DNA of 39,350 nucleotides from a bacterium (GTDB lineage: Bacteria > Margulisbacteria > Marinamargulisbacteria > JABGVJ01), in assembly GCA_018646105.1 (NCBI GenBank), contig JABGVJ010000077.1, forward strand, positions 1 to 39,350, written 5' to 3'. Position 1 is the first letter of the stretch. Each line of letters opens with the position of its first letter. This document shows, one piece after another, positions 1 through 7,564 of this stretch. The notes beneath the pieces are model-generated. The model ran no database searches. It saw only the letters and a program-made list of their open reading frames with translations, and had not been told where the DNA came from. Position numbers and translations under genes: made by a program.

Positions 1-179
1 TGGGCATATTTAGTATTTAATAGTAAATTTATCTTAAGGTTTTCTGCCAGATAAGCGGAAGAAAGGTTAGTAGGGACAAACATTTGGATAGCTACTAATA
101 AAATGGTAGAAATGATAGCCAGGGAGATGATGATTTCTACTAAAGTAAAGCCTGAATTTCGCTTTTTTTTAAAAAACAT
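1..179 (-). CDS. Prepilin-like protein, N-terminal part (runs off window)
   Basis: Reading the minus strand from the ATG at 177-179 gives about 59 codons before the window edge. The protein opens with a short basic leader ending in Gly, then FTLVEIIISLAII and a hydrophobic stretch. This is the class III (type IV pilin) signal with the conserved Glu at +5 after the predicted G/F cleavage site, so it should be processed by a PilD-type peptidase and enter a pilus or pseudopilus. Its start overlaps the stop of the upstream prepilin gene by 11 bp, which suggests translational coupling in one pilin operon. The C-terminal globular part that would identify the minor pilin type lies outside the window. 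Confidence 0.85.
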   Translation of the reverse strand, partial: MFFKKKRNSGFTLVEIIISLAIISTILLVAIQMFVPTNLSSAYLAENLKINLLLNTKYA

Positions 180-657
180 AACCAGTATCCGGGATAATGT
201 AAATAATTTCTTCCAGATTGGAAGAAGATTGTAAAGTTATGCTTCTGGTGATTGTGATTTGATCTTCCAGACTTTGTAGTGGAAGATCTGTTTGTGGGTC
301 TTCATATGGCGTTCCGTCTGTATTAAAAATGATTTGATTGTCTGATAGCGTGGTGCTTATAATCGCTATGTTTTTGGGAATTTGGCTGAGGTTGGTTTCA
401 GTTAAGATCCAAAGGTTTTGAGTAGTATGTTTTTCATAAATAGTATAATCAGGAAAAATGATTTTTTGAGGTAATTGTTTTTGAATAGCTAAGCTTTTAA
501 TTTTTTTGAGGTCGCTAACTAAAGTTTGTTTGGCGGCTTGAAGTTTGAAATTGGTTAGAGTTGTGTCGATGTAGATTCTAATAGATAAAGTAGCAAGTAT
601 ACCTACTATAAGGATAACGACGATAATTTCAATAAGAGTAAAGCCTTTTGATATCAT
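169..657 (-). CDS. Minor prepilin / GspH-like pseudopilin
   Basis: A 162-residue protein starting MISKG followed by FTLIEIIVVILIVGILATLS, a textbook type IV prepilin cleavage site and N-terminal helix. After residue 40 there is a Lys/Gln-rich helix (LVSDLKKIKSLAIQKQ) and a beta-rich tail, like the GspH/FimT minor pseudopilins. Family membership is seen in the sequence; the GspH assignment is inference. I chose the ATG at 657 rather than the in-frame one 24 bp upstream, because the upstream ATG lies inside the arm of a perfect palindrome (669-706) and gives an unusually hydrophobic leader. Neither start has a good Shine-Dalgarno. It follows the major-pilin-like gene and overlaps the next prepilin by 11 bp. 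Confidence 0.8.
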   Translation of the reverse strand: MISKGFTLIEIIVVILIVGILATLSIRIYIDTTLTNFKLQAAKQTLVSDLKKIKSLAIQKQLPQKIIFPDYTIYEKHTTQNLWILTETNLSQIPKNIAIISTTLSDNQIIFNTDGTPYEDPQTDLPLQSLEDQITITRSITLQSSSNLEEIIYIIPDTGYVF

Positions 658-668
658 AAATAAGTTTT

Positions 669-706
669 CAAACAATATCACCGCCGTACGGCGGTGATAT
701 TGTTTG
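669..706. repeat. Perfect 38-bp palindrome between prepilin genes
   Basis: Each 19-base arm (caaacaatatcaccgccgt and its exact reverse complement) meets with no spacer. As RNA from the pilin operon it would fold into a long hairpin immediately after the major-pilin-like gene. No U-run follows on either strand, so it is not a standard intrinsic terminator. An mRNA-stabilising, processing or attenuating element that keeps the first pilin more abundant than the downstream minor pilins is a reasonable inference. Protein binding to the palindromic DNA is the alternative. Confidence 0.8.
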
Positions 707-720
707 TAAGAGTTTAGGAA

Positions 721-1116
721 TTAATAGACGTTTCCGCTTACTTCTAAGCCATTAGCTGTCGCATAGTACCAATCCCAAGTGTTGACGCCGTAACTAGCGG
801 TAGGAGCTTGTGAGTTGGTAGTGACTGTGTTGCCATCTGTATAAGGGTTGTTAGGGATGCTTTGATCTTCGAAATAAGTAGCACTTACAGTTGCTGGCCA
901 AGCGTCATCCGGATCTGTACCGCTAACTATACTGTCAGCTTTTTGTAAAGAAACAGCGGCTTTGATAGTACCTACAGTGGATTCATAGGTTTTTTGTTTA
1001 GCGGTAGTTGTAAGATTAATATAGGCTGGAAGAGCTAGTACCGCTAGTAAACCAAGGATAGTGATAACTACGATTAATTCGATTAAGGTAAAACCTTTAG
1101 TTTGTTTTTTATGCAT
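721..1116 (-). CDS. Type IV major pilin-like / GspG-like pseudopilin
   Basis: A 131-residue prepilin: basic leader MHKKQTKG, then FTLIELIVVITILGLLAVLALPAYINL, with Glu at +5 and the helix-breaking Pro near +22 typical of major pilins. The mature part is short, with helix KQKTYESTVGTIKAAVSLQK and a C-terminal region holding PNNPYTDG and YGVNTWDWYY, resembling the small beta-sheet of GspG and of short PilA proteins. It would polymerise into the pilus or pseudopilus. A clear Shine-Dalgarno (AAGGAG, 1128-1133 on the minus strand) precedes the ATG by 11 bases, the best RBS in this operon. The 96-bp leader also holds a small hairpin (arms 1153-1158 and 1164-1169). Whether it is PilA or GspG cannot be decided here. 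Confidence 0.85.
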   Translation of the reverse strand: MHKKQTKGFTLIELIVVITILGLLAVLALPAYINLTTTAKQKTYESTVGTIKAAVSLQKADSIVSGTDPDDAWPATVSATYFEDQSIPNNPYTDGNTVTTNSQAPTASYGVNTWDWYYATANGLEVSGNVY

Positions 1117-1212
1117 TTTTTTTATTTCTCCTTATTTAAATATTTTTTTTAGAGGTTACTTTATAACCTAAATTTAATGCTCTAGTATTTTTAGAAGCCT
1201 CCTTTCACTTTT

Positions 1213-2427
1213 TTAATTCATGATTACTTGCGCCATATTCCAAATAGGCATTAATAGGCCAAATGCAAGTATAACGATAAACGCACCTATTATTATTATA
1301 AACAAAGGTTCAATATATGCAAAAATATTTTCTAAGATGTAATTTATGTCTTCGGTATATAGTTCACTTATTTTTTCTAACATAATACCTAATTTAGAGG
1401 TTTTTGTGCCTAATTCGGCCATATGACTGACGGTGCCTTTAAAAAGAAAAGTATGTTGAGTAGCTTGTCCGAGGGATTGTCCGGTTTGAATTTGAGAAAT
1501 AAGATATTCTAAATCAAACTGGTAAGTAGTATTTTTACTGGTGTTTTTTAATATTTGGAGGGTGGGGAGAACAGCAATACCACGTTGGTAGAGGATCGCA
1601 AATACTTTGCAGAATCTGGTTATAAGGTATTTTTGATAGATTTTTCCAAAGACGGGGATGTTAAGCATCAATAGGCTAAGTAATTTTTTGGTTTTAGGTA
1701 TTTTATTTAAGATAAAGATAGTTACTATAATAGTTAAGATTATTATTACTATTAAAATACGGTTATTAGTAAAAAAGTTACTGAGTGCTAGAATGATTTT
1801 GGTGGGTGTTGGGAGTTCCTGTTTTGCGTTTGCAAACATTTTGGCGAATTTGGGTATGACAAAGTTGAACATGGCAATAATTGCCAACATAGCGGCAGAA
1901 ATGACGATTAAAGGATATCTTAGAGAGTTCCAAATTTTTTGTTTTAATTGTTTTTCCCAATGCATAAGTTGATAAAGATCAGCTAAGATATCACCTAAGC
2001 TACTAGATGTTTCACCGGCTTTGATAAGCGTGACATATTCTTTGGAAAAAGTTTGAGGATAATTACTTAAACTTGTAGATAATGAGGATCCTTTTTTGAG
2101 TGAAATAATGATTTGTTCTAATATTTTACGAAGGCTTTTATCTTTGATGAGAGATAGTAAAAGTTTAAGACATTCTAGAAGCGGAATACCAGCTATAAAC
2201 AAAGTATGTAATTGTCTGGTAAAGCTGATGATTTCTTCAGGGGGAATTTTTTTTGTAAATATATGGGAGGAAAACGACATATAAAAAAGTTTTGGTTTTA
2301 CTTCTAAAATAGTGTTTTTATCATTTATTAGTTTGGATTTAGCCTCTGCTAAAGAAGACGCGGTAATATGACCGGATACGGTTTGATGCTTTTTATTAAT
2401 AACTTTGTAATAAAAATGTTTTGTCAT
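1213..2427 (-). CDS. pilC: Inner-membrane platform protein PilC/GspF
   Basis: A 404-residue protein of the T2SF family, which forms the inner-membrane platform that the PilB/GspE ATPase drives during pilus or pseudopilus assembly. The N-terminus has the short beta segment common to PilC (YYKVINKKHQTVSGHI). Two cytoplasmic T2SF domains follow, the first with FTRQLHTLFIAGIPLLECL. Membrane segments lie near residues 170-192, 222-240 and 375-395, the last in FIIIIGAFIVILAFGLLMPIW. Length matches the family. Its ATG overlaps the stop of the ATPase gene by 4 bp, so the two are probably translationally coupled. The major-pilin-like gene follows after a 96-bp gap. Confidence 0.93.
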   Translation of the reverse strand: MTKHFYYKVINKKHQTVSGHITASSLAEAKSKLINDKNTILEVKPKLFYMSFSSHIFTKKIPPEEIISFTRQLHTLFIAGIPLLECLKLLLSLIKDKSLRKILEQIIISLKKGSSLSTSLSNYPQTFSKEYVTLIKAGETSSSLGDILADLYQLMHWEKQLKQKIWNSLRYPLIVISAAMLAIIAMFNFVIPKFAKMFANAKQELPTPTKIILALSNFFTNNRILIVIIILTIIVTIFILNKIPKTKKLLSLLMLNIPVFGKIYQKYLITRFCKVFAILYQRGIAVLPTLQILKNTSKNTTYQFDLEYLISQIQTGQSLGQATQHTFLFKGTVSHMAELGTKTSKLGIMLEKISELYTEDINYILENIFAYIEPLFIIIIGAFIVILAFGLLMPIWNMAQVIMN

Positions 2428-4055
2428 ATTTTTTCTAAGAATTGCGTGACTTTTAATACTTCTTCAGGAGTAGTAATCCCTTGGTAAATTTTTTTGATAC
2501 CGTCCTGTTGCATAGTTTTTAAACCTTGTTCAATAGCTAAATTACGTAATTCAAGCGCAGAGGCTGTTTTGATAAGTATGTGTTTAAGTTTTTCGTTTAG
2601 AATTAAGAGTTCAAAAATGCCAATTCTTCCTAAATAACCACTTTTTTCACATGTTTTGCAGCCTTTGCCATAAAAATATTGTTTTTGAGGATCAAGATTT
2701 AAAAAATTTATTTCTTCCTTTGTGGGTTTGTACGGAGCTTTGCATTTGGGACATATTTGACGAACAAGTCGTTGTGCCATAACGCCAATGACGGAGGAAG
2801 ATACGAGAAATGGTTTAATGCCCATATCTATAAGGCGTATTAATGAACTTGGGGCATCATTGGTATGCAAGGTACTAAATACTAAATGTCCGGTAAGTGA
2901 AGCGCGGACTGCTAATTCTGCGGTTTCTTGATCTCTTATTTCGCCGACCATTATAATATCAGGATCCTGTCTTAACATGGAGCGTAAACCAGACGCAAAT
3001 GTGAGGCCGGCTTTTTCATTGGTTTGTACTTGCCGGACTAAGTGTAGCTGCGATTCAACAGGATCTTCTAAGGTAATGATATTTTTATTGATTTTGTTTA
3101 CCTTGTTTAGGGCAGCATATAAAGTAGTGGTTTTGCCAGATCCGGTAGGTCCTGTGACCAGGATAATACCATATGGAGCTTGAATTAGAGTTTCGAATTG
3201 AGCAAAATCTTCATCAGAAAAACCTAAATCTTTTAAGGTAAATAAATTAATACGTTTGGGGAGGAGTCTTATTACTACGTTTTCACCATGAATCATAGGT
3301 AAAGAAGATACTCTGAGCTCTAATTCCTGGTTATCAATAGTCATTCTAATATGGCCATCTTGAGGCTGACGGTTTTCTGCAATGTCCATGCCGGACATGA
3401 TTTTGATACGGGAAACTATAGATGAAAGTAGGGTGATGGGTATTTTTTTCATTTCGCTCATTTCGCCGTCGATACGGATACGGATGAGTATTTCTGTTTC
3501 CATGGGTTCGATATGGATATCGGAGGCTCTTTTGAGAACGGCTTGACTGATAATAAGATTTACGAGATTAATGATGGAAGAATCTGTCATTTGTTCTAGT
3601 TCGGTGGAAACATTGAATTTGGTATCGTCTGTGATTTTGTTAATAATATTTTTGTCTTTTTCGGCTTGAGAAACAAAGTTTTCAATAAGGTCTAACATAC
3701 CATAATGCTGATTGATAGCATTTTGAATATCTTCGGCGTCTGCATATAGAGCTTCAATTTCTATGTCTAAAGCTTTACTAATGCTATCTAAAAAAGAGAT
3801 ATTTTCCGGATCTGTAGTTGCAATAGTGAGGGTATTGCCAATTTTGAAAACAGGCATGAAAAAATATTTTTTAATAAGAGAGCCGGGAACGCTTTTGATA
3901 ATTTTATCTTCTATTAAATAGCTGGCGAGATTGATTTTGATATAAGCTGAATTAGGCTCCTCGGCTGGTATCGAGGCAACAGGAGCTGGGTTCTGGTTAG
4001 AATTTGCTGGGGGGTCATTTAAATTAGTTGTTTCTGGATTATTATTATTTTCCAT
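2424..4055 (-). CDS. pilB: Assembly ATPase PilB/GspE
   Basis: A 543-residue secretion ATPase that powers pilin addition at the inner membrane. Residues about 40-120 form a T2SSE_N (MshEN-type) domain. The RLGxxL motifs that mark c-di-GMP-binding MshEN domains are not visible. The ATPase core has Walker A GPTGSGKT (302-309), the Asp-box region ITLEDPVE, Walker B-type IIMVGEIRD (368-376) and the His-box STLHTND. A tetracysteine zinc site is present as CPKC (436-439) and CKTC (466-469), as in PilB/GspE and not in retraction ATPases. The first 35 residues are Asn/Pro-rich and probably disordered. It starts 7 bp after the receiver gene stop and has no clear Shine-Dalgarno. No PilT-like retraction ATPase is in the window. 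Confidence 0.95.
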   Translation of the reverse strand: MENNNNPETTNLNDPPANSNQNPAPVASIPAEEPNSAYIKINLASYLIEDKIIKSVPGSLIKKYFFMPVFKIGNTLTIATTDPENISFLDSISKALDIEIEALYADAEDIQNAINQHYGMLDLIENFVSQAEKDKNIINKITDDTKFNVSTELEQMTDSSIINLVNLIISQAVLKRASDIHIEPMETEILIRIRIDGEMSEMKKIPITLLSSIVSRIKIMSGMDIAENRQPQDGHIRMTIDNQELELRVSSLPMIHGENVVIRLLPKRINLFTLKDLGFSDEDFAQFETLIQAPYGIILVTGPTGSGKTTTLYAALNKVNKINKNIITLEDPVESQLHLVRQVQTNEKAGLTFASGLRSMLRQDPDIIMVGEIRDQETAELAVRASLTGHLVFSTLHTNDAPSSLIRLIDMGIKPFLVSSSVIGVMAQRLVRQICPKCKAPYKPTKEEINFLNLDPQKQYFYGKGCKTCEKSGYLGRIGIFELLILNEKLKHILIKTASALELRNLAIEQGLKTMQQDGIKKIYQGITTPEEVLKVTQFLEKI

Positions 4056-4062
4056 GTTTTTT

Positions 4063-4446
4063 TTATTTTGGTAATAATAGTTTTTTTATGTTTTCCAGAA
4101 GTTCTGGAAAAAGTTCGATGGCTGAAGATTTGACAATATAAAGTTCAGCTCCTGTTTTGTAACCTAGTTCCTGGTTTTCAGGTAAGCTACTGGCTGAAAG
4201 TAAGATAATGGGAATATTGTTGTAGTTTTCATCAAATTTGAGCATTTGACAAACTTTATACCCATCTATTACGGGCAAGATAATGTCTAAAATGATGAGA
4301 TCAGGATTTGAAGTTCTAGCTAAATTTAGCCCATCCCTTCCATTTTTAGCAGTAATTATATTATAGTCGGCTTTTTTTAGTTTTTTAGTTAGTAAAGAGA
4401 GAACTGATTCCTCGCCATCAATGATTAAGACAGTTTTTTTTTCCAT
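4063..4446 (-). CDS. Stand-alone response-regulator receiver protein
   Basis: A 127-residue single REC domain with no output domain. The phospho-acceptor is Asp54 in LIILDIILP. The acidic pocket near residue 10 reads DGEE where DDE/DEE is usual, but one Asp and two Glu remain. The switch Ser is in LLSASS and the conserved Lys is in YIVKSS. It is therefore likely phosphorylatable and acts by protein contact, as CheY- or PilG/PilH-like proteins do. It is the first gene of the minus-strand pilus operon, 7 bp before pilB, so control of the assembly motor is a natural inference. No cognate kinase lies in the window. Confidence 0.85.
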   Translation of the reverse strand: MEKKTVLIIDGEESVLSLLTKKLKKADYNIITAKNGRDGLNLARTSNPDLIILDIILPVIDGYKVCQMLKFDENYNNIPIILLSASSLPENQELGYKTGAELYIVKSSAIELFPELLENIKKLLLPK

Positions 4447-4497
4447 AATTTTTGATATTTTTTTTTCCTTTTTTGATAAGTTTGTTTAGCTTTTTCG

Positions 4498-4526
4498 ATT
4501 ATATAATATTATGAGCTTATTGTGAA
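4498..4526 (-). promoter_or_regulatory. Candidate promoter of receiver-pilB-pilC operon
   Basis: On the minus strand a -35 box TTCACA (4521-4526, five of six consensus) and a perfect -10 TATAAT (4498-4503) are separated by exactly 17 bp. Transcription would begin about 45 bases before the receiver ATG. It lies in the divergent gap between the two pilus operons. Confidence 0.55.
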
Positions 4527-4558
4527 AGGTAATATAGTTCAAACTAAAGATTTTGAAG

Positions 4559-4572
4559 TATAATGAGATTTA
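4559..4572 (+). promoter_or_regulatory. -10 box for leaderless start of the long prepilin gene
   Basis: TATAAT (4559-4564) is followed by seven bases (gagattt) and then the ATG at 4572. The expected transcription start coincides with the start codon, and there is no Shine-Dalgarno. No good -35 box is seen. Confidence 0.5.
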
Positions 4573-6983
4573 TGAAACAAAAATTTCGGCTGCGGACGCA
4601 AGATGGTTTTGCTTTGCTGAGTGTTTTAATGCTTATTTTAGTGATAGTGGTGGTCATGAGCGCGGCTGTTTTATGGATAGTAAATCAGGATGCTCTGAAT
4701 ACCAGTTTTATTAAAAATAAGGTAGCCAAAGCTATCTCAGAACTAGGGATAGAAAGAGCTTCACAGCTATTAGCGGAAGACGATGATTGGAGCGATAATG
4801 CAGGAGAAATGTATAGTGATGTATCGTATTTGGGAGGAACTTATACAGTAACGGTAAGCGAGGCTTATACCAATACGGCGAATGTATCTGCGGTAGCTAG
4901 TTATCAAGGAATCTCGAATACGCTGACTAAAACGATTCAACGCAAAATAAATGATGATGGGGTAGTAGAAGATGCTTATTATATAGATGTGGATTTGACC
5001 GGTACGTTAGTTAGTGGTGGTGATAAAGTATCTGAGATACTGCTTAATAATACACATCCTAGTAGAGATATTATTATAGATAAGATGATCGTAATTTGGG
5101 AAGAAGCAGGTGGGCCGGAAGAGGTAGAGACGATAAAGATAGATGGTACAGATAGATGGAGCGACGTTGCTGGAGCATGGTCTCCTTTAGGAGAACAATT
5201 ATCTGGAGTGCTTTATGATATTCAAGATCATACTTTGAATGCGGGAGTTATTAATAAAGAATTAATAATTGACTGGACTGATAATGTTGAAGATAAACAG
5301 TTTTTTATATATTTGATTTTTAAGGATGAGTCTTCACTAAATTTTGATTGGCAGAGTACGTGGTCTAGTATGTTACAGATAGATACTAGTAAGGCTTATC
5401 ATTATTATGAACCTGGTCTGAGTTTTGGGTATATCCGATATGTAATTTTAACTAATACTAGTGTGAGTCAAGCTCTTAATCTTGATCAATTACGTGTGGC
5501 TTGGACGGATACACCTACTAGAGATTTAAAATCTTTGTATTTTGAAAGTACGCTAGATGATGTTAGTTGGCATAACAAATGGGATTCTAGTGCTAGTTCT
5601 GGAAGTACAATTGATTTTTCTGATTATAGTCTTAATAGTGATAGTGCTTACGAATTTCGGTTCCGGTTTAATGCTGAAATGGAAGACCGTAGTATTGATT
5701 TTTCCTTTATTATGGATGACGGGTCTGAAACGCCTACAGCCACGATAGATCTGGCAGCGGTAAAACAGGCAGATTATTTGGGTTTGGTTACGACTGATGC
5801 GTTAATCGTAGGCGGAGATATGTTAGACGGGGTATTTTTGTGGAATGTACATCCAAGTGCTTATTTTGTAATTACAGCTAATATGCTAAACATTGTGGCT
5901 GAACCGGATAATGGTTTGGCTATTGCAGATATTGTTTTGGGAGGAAGTAATGTATATAGCGGATCCACTGCTCAAGGAATAGATATAGATGTTACGGATA
6001 CGGCTTTTAATAATGATGATGGAATAGCTCAAGAAATAGAGTTTGGAGCTAGTTTTACGGTTACCAATAATTTTACGGTTACGTATACTATGGACGATGA
6101 TAGTGTATCTACTAATTCGTTAGAGGCGCTTTTTTTTAAAGCAAGTGACTTTTTTTTGATTAGTACGAGTGATGCTAAGATTTATAATGAAGAAGAAATA
6201 AAACAAGTTTATTTGGGGAATGTGTCTACTAATAAGGACATAACCATTACGCAGTTGCTACTAACTTGGGATACGGAGACAGAAGAAGAAAAGATTACAA
6301 AAGTTCAGATTAATGGTAGTAATGTTTGGGCCTTTGATGGAGTGGGATTTCCGAATGGTAAACAGGATTCTGGTACTTTGTTGGATATCCAGGACTATAC
6401 TATTTCTGCTGATACAAATCCGACTTCTTTGCATAATCAGTTTTATTTTTCTAAAGATATGAATTCTAAAGATATTACTATGGAATATATTTTTGATGAT
6501 GCGACAACAATTAATGCGAAATTATTGTTAAATCCGGATAGTAGTTATTTTGTATGGGGAGATGATTTTGAAACAGGGGTCTGGAAAACAGATTGGAACA
6601 CGAGTGGTCAGGTTAGCTTGCTTAATAGTTTTTCGGAAGCTTTTTCTGGAAAATATTATATGTCAGTAGGGGTAGGGGCGGATAGTGGAATGGCGACATT
6701 AACGCTGGATTTGTCGGGACATAGTACGATGCATATTAAATTTTGGGCGCAGTATTTCACATACTATGGGTCTGGGTACACAAACTTTGAAATTTCGGAT
6801 GATAATGGTATTAGCTGGGATATATTGCAAACCTGGAGTGTAGATATGGGAGATTATGTTGCTTATGAATTTGATTTATCGAGCTATGATTTGGAAACTT
6901 ATGATGTGAAATTGAGATTTGATACATATGCTGGTTATGATCTAAATAGTTTGAGCGTAGATAATATATGCTTTTTTGAATAA
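4572..6983 (+). CDS. Very long FALL-type prepilin (PilX-like N-terminus) with repeat ectodomain
   Basis: The start at 4572 (803 residues) is preferred because the in-frame ATG at 4563 overlaps the -10 box. Numbering here follows the 4563 frame. The leader TQDG before FALLSVLMLILVIVVV (about 15-38) matches PilX-type minor prepilins, where Gly-Phe is the cleavage site. PilX proteins are usually under 250 residues; this one is more than three times longer. The ectodomain holds four divergent beta-rich modules of about 120-130 residues (about 138-272, 276-396, 400-525, 527-660). The repeat is clearest between modules one and four: SGVLYDIQDHTL versus SGTLLDIQDYTI. Residues 666-806 look like a separate jelly-roll domain (GVWKTDWNTSG, VDNICFFE). 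No retention signal follows. A tip adhesin is the inferred role; no named family is claimed for the modules. Confidence 0.75.
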   Translation: MKQKFRLRTQDGFALLSVLMLILVIVVVMSAAVLWIVNQDALNTSFIKNKVAKAISELGIERASQLLAEDDDWSDNAGEMYSDVSYLGGTYTVTVSEAYTNTANVSAVASYQGISNTLTKTIQRKINDDGVVEDAYYIDVDLTGTLVSGGDKVSEILLNNTHPSRDIIIDKMIVIWEEAGGPEEVETIKIDGTDRWSDVAGAWSPLGEQLSGVLYDIQDHTLNAGVINKELIIDWTDNVEDKQFFIYLIFKDESSLNFDWQSTWSSMLQIDTSKAYHYYEPGLSFGYIRYVILTNTSVSQALNLDQLRVAWTDTPTRDLKSLYFESTLDDVSWHNKWDSSASSGSTIDFSDYSLNSDSAYEFRFRFNAEMEDRSIDFSFIMDDGSETPTATIDLAAVKQADYLGLVTTDALIVGGDMLDGVFLWNVHPSAYFVITANMLNIVAEPDNGLAIADIVLGGSNVYSGSTAQGIDIDVTDTAFNNDDGIAQEIEFGASFTVTNNFTVTYTMDDDSVSTNSLEALFFKASDFFLISTSDAKIYNEEEIKQVYLGNVSTNKDITITQLLLTWDTETEEEKITKVQINGSNVWAFDGVGFPNGKQDSGTLLDIQDYTISADTNPTSLHNQFYFSKDMNSKDITMEYIFDDATTINAKLLLNPDSSYFVWGDDFETGVWKTDWNTSGQVSLLNSFSEAFSGKYYMSVGVGADSGMATLTLDLSGHSTMHIKFWAQYFTYYGSGYTNFEISDDNGISWDILQTWSVDMGDYVAYEFDLSSYDLETYDVKLRFDTYAGYDLNSLSVDNICFFE

Positions 6984-6993
6984 AGAAGGAGCG

Positions 6994-7536
6994 ATGAAAA
7001 GGGTGGATTATAAAAATAATAAAGGTTTTACTTTGGTAGAAATCATTATAGTGTTGTTAGTAATAGGGCTGATAGGATTGGCAGTGTATCCTGTGTTGTC
7101 TTCTGCGACAAATATTTTTTTTAATGTTAGAGATACAACTGATATTGGTGCAGATGCAGTTAATTTTTTTGAATATATGGATCAAAAAATGCAAGATAAC
7201 GCAGTAATGGTAAGTACAGGGAATTATACCTTTACTTTTAGGTCTGGTGCCGATACGTATCAGGTTTTATTGGCAGATTATCCGGGAGGTACGGCTCCTT
7301 ATGATTTGGTAATTACTAAAAATGGTGCTGGTCAAAATATTTTATTAAAAAATGTTGCTGGAAGCGGAGGCGTGCCAGCGTTTGATTTGCGTTATTTGGA
7401 TAGAGACGGAGAGATAGCTAGTGTTACAGGTAATATTAAAACTATAGAAGCTATAGTAACTTTTGCAGCGATTTATGTTGATCGAAAATTTAGTTTTGCT
7501 TGGAGTTTAGGGAAAACTATTACGGAACTCCCTTAA
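6994..7536 (+). CDS. Minor prepilin / GspJ- or PilW-like pseudopilin
   Basis: A 180-residue prepilin beginning MKRVDYKNNKG, then FTLVEIIIVLLVIGLIGLAVYPVL, with Glu at +5. The mature domain is beta-rich (YTFTFRSGADTYQVLLADY), as in minor pilins that sit at the fibre tip. An in-frame TTG at 6976 overlaps the previous gene by 8 bp, but the ATG at 6994 is preferred because AAGGAG (6986-6991) lies just before it; the 2-base spacing is tight. It follows the long prepilin gene directly, so the two tip components are likely made together. Assignment to GspJ, PilW or another type is not possible from sequence alone. Confidence 0.8.
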   Translation: MKRVDYKNNKGFTLVEIIIVLLVIGLIGLAVYPVLSSATNIFFNVRDTTDIGADAVNFFEYMDQKMQDNAVMVSTGNYTFTFRSGADTYQVLLADYPGGTAPYDLVITKNGAGQNILLKNVAGSGGVPAFDLRYLDRDGEIASVTGNIKTIEAIVTFAAIYVDRKFSFAWSLGKTITELP

Positions 7537-7547
7537 TTGATAACTTT

Positions 7548-7564
7548 TGATATAATTAAAATTA
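7548..7564 (+). promoter_or_regulatory. Extended -10 promoter for leaderless pilM
   Basis: TGATATAAT (7548-7556) is an extended -10 element; seven bases later comes the ATG at 7564. There is no Shine-Dalgarno before this ATG or before the next in-frame ATG at 7576. Confidence 0.5.

Noticed and set aside
1658-1972. A 104-codon open frame on the plus strand opposite pilC
   Set aside because: It covers the complement of hydrophobic pilC helices, which yields long hydrophobic false frames.
2424-4055. c-di-GMP control of PilB through its N-terminal domain
   Set aside because: The paired RLGxxL-type motifs needed for c-di-GMP binding by MshEN domains are not visible.
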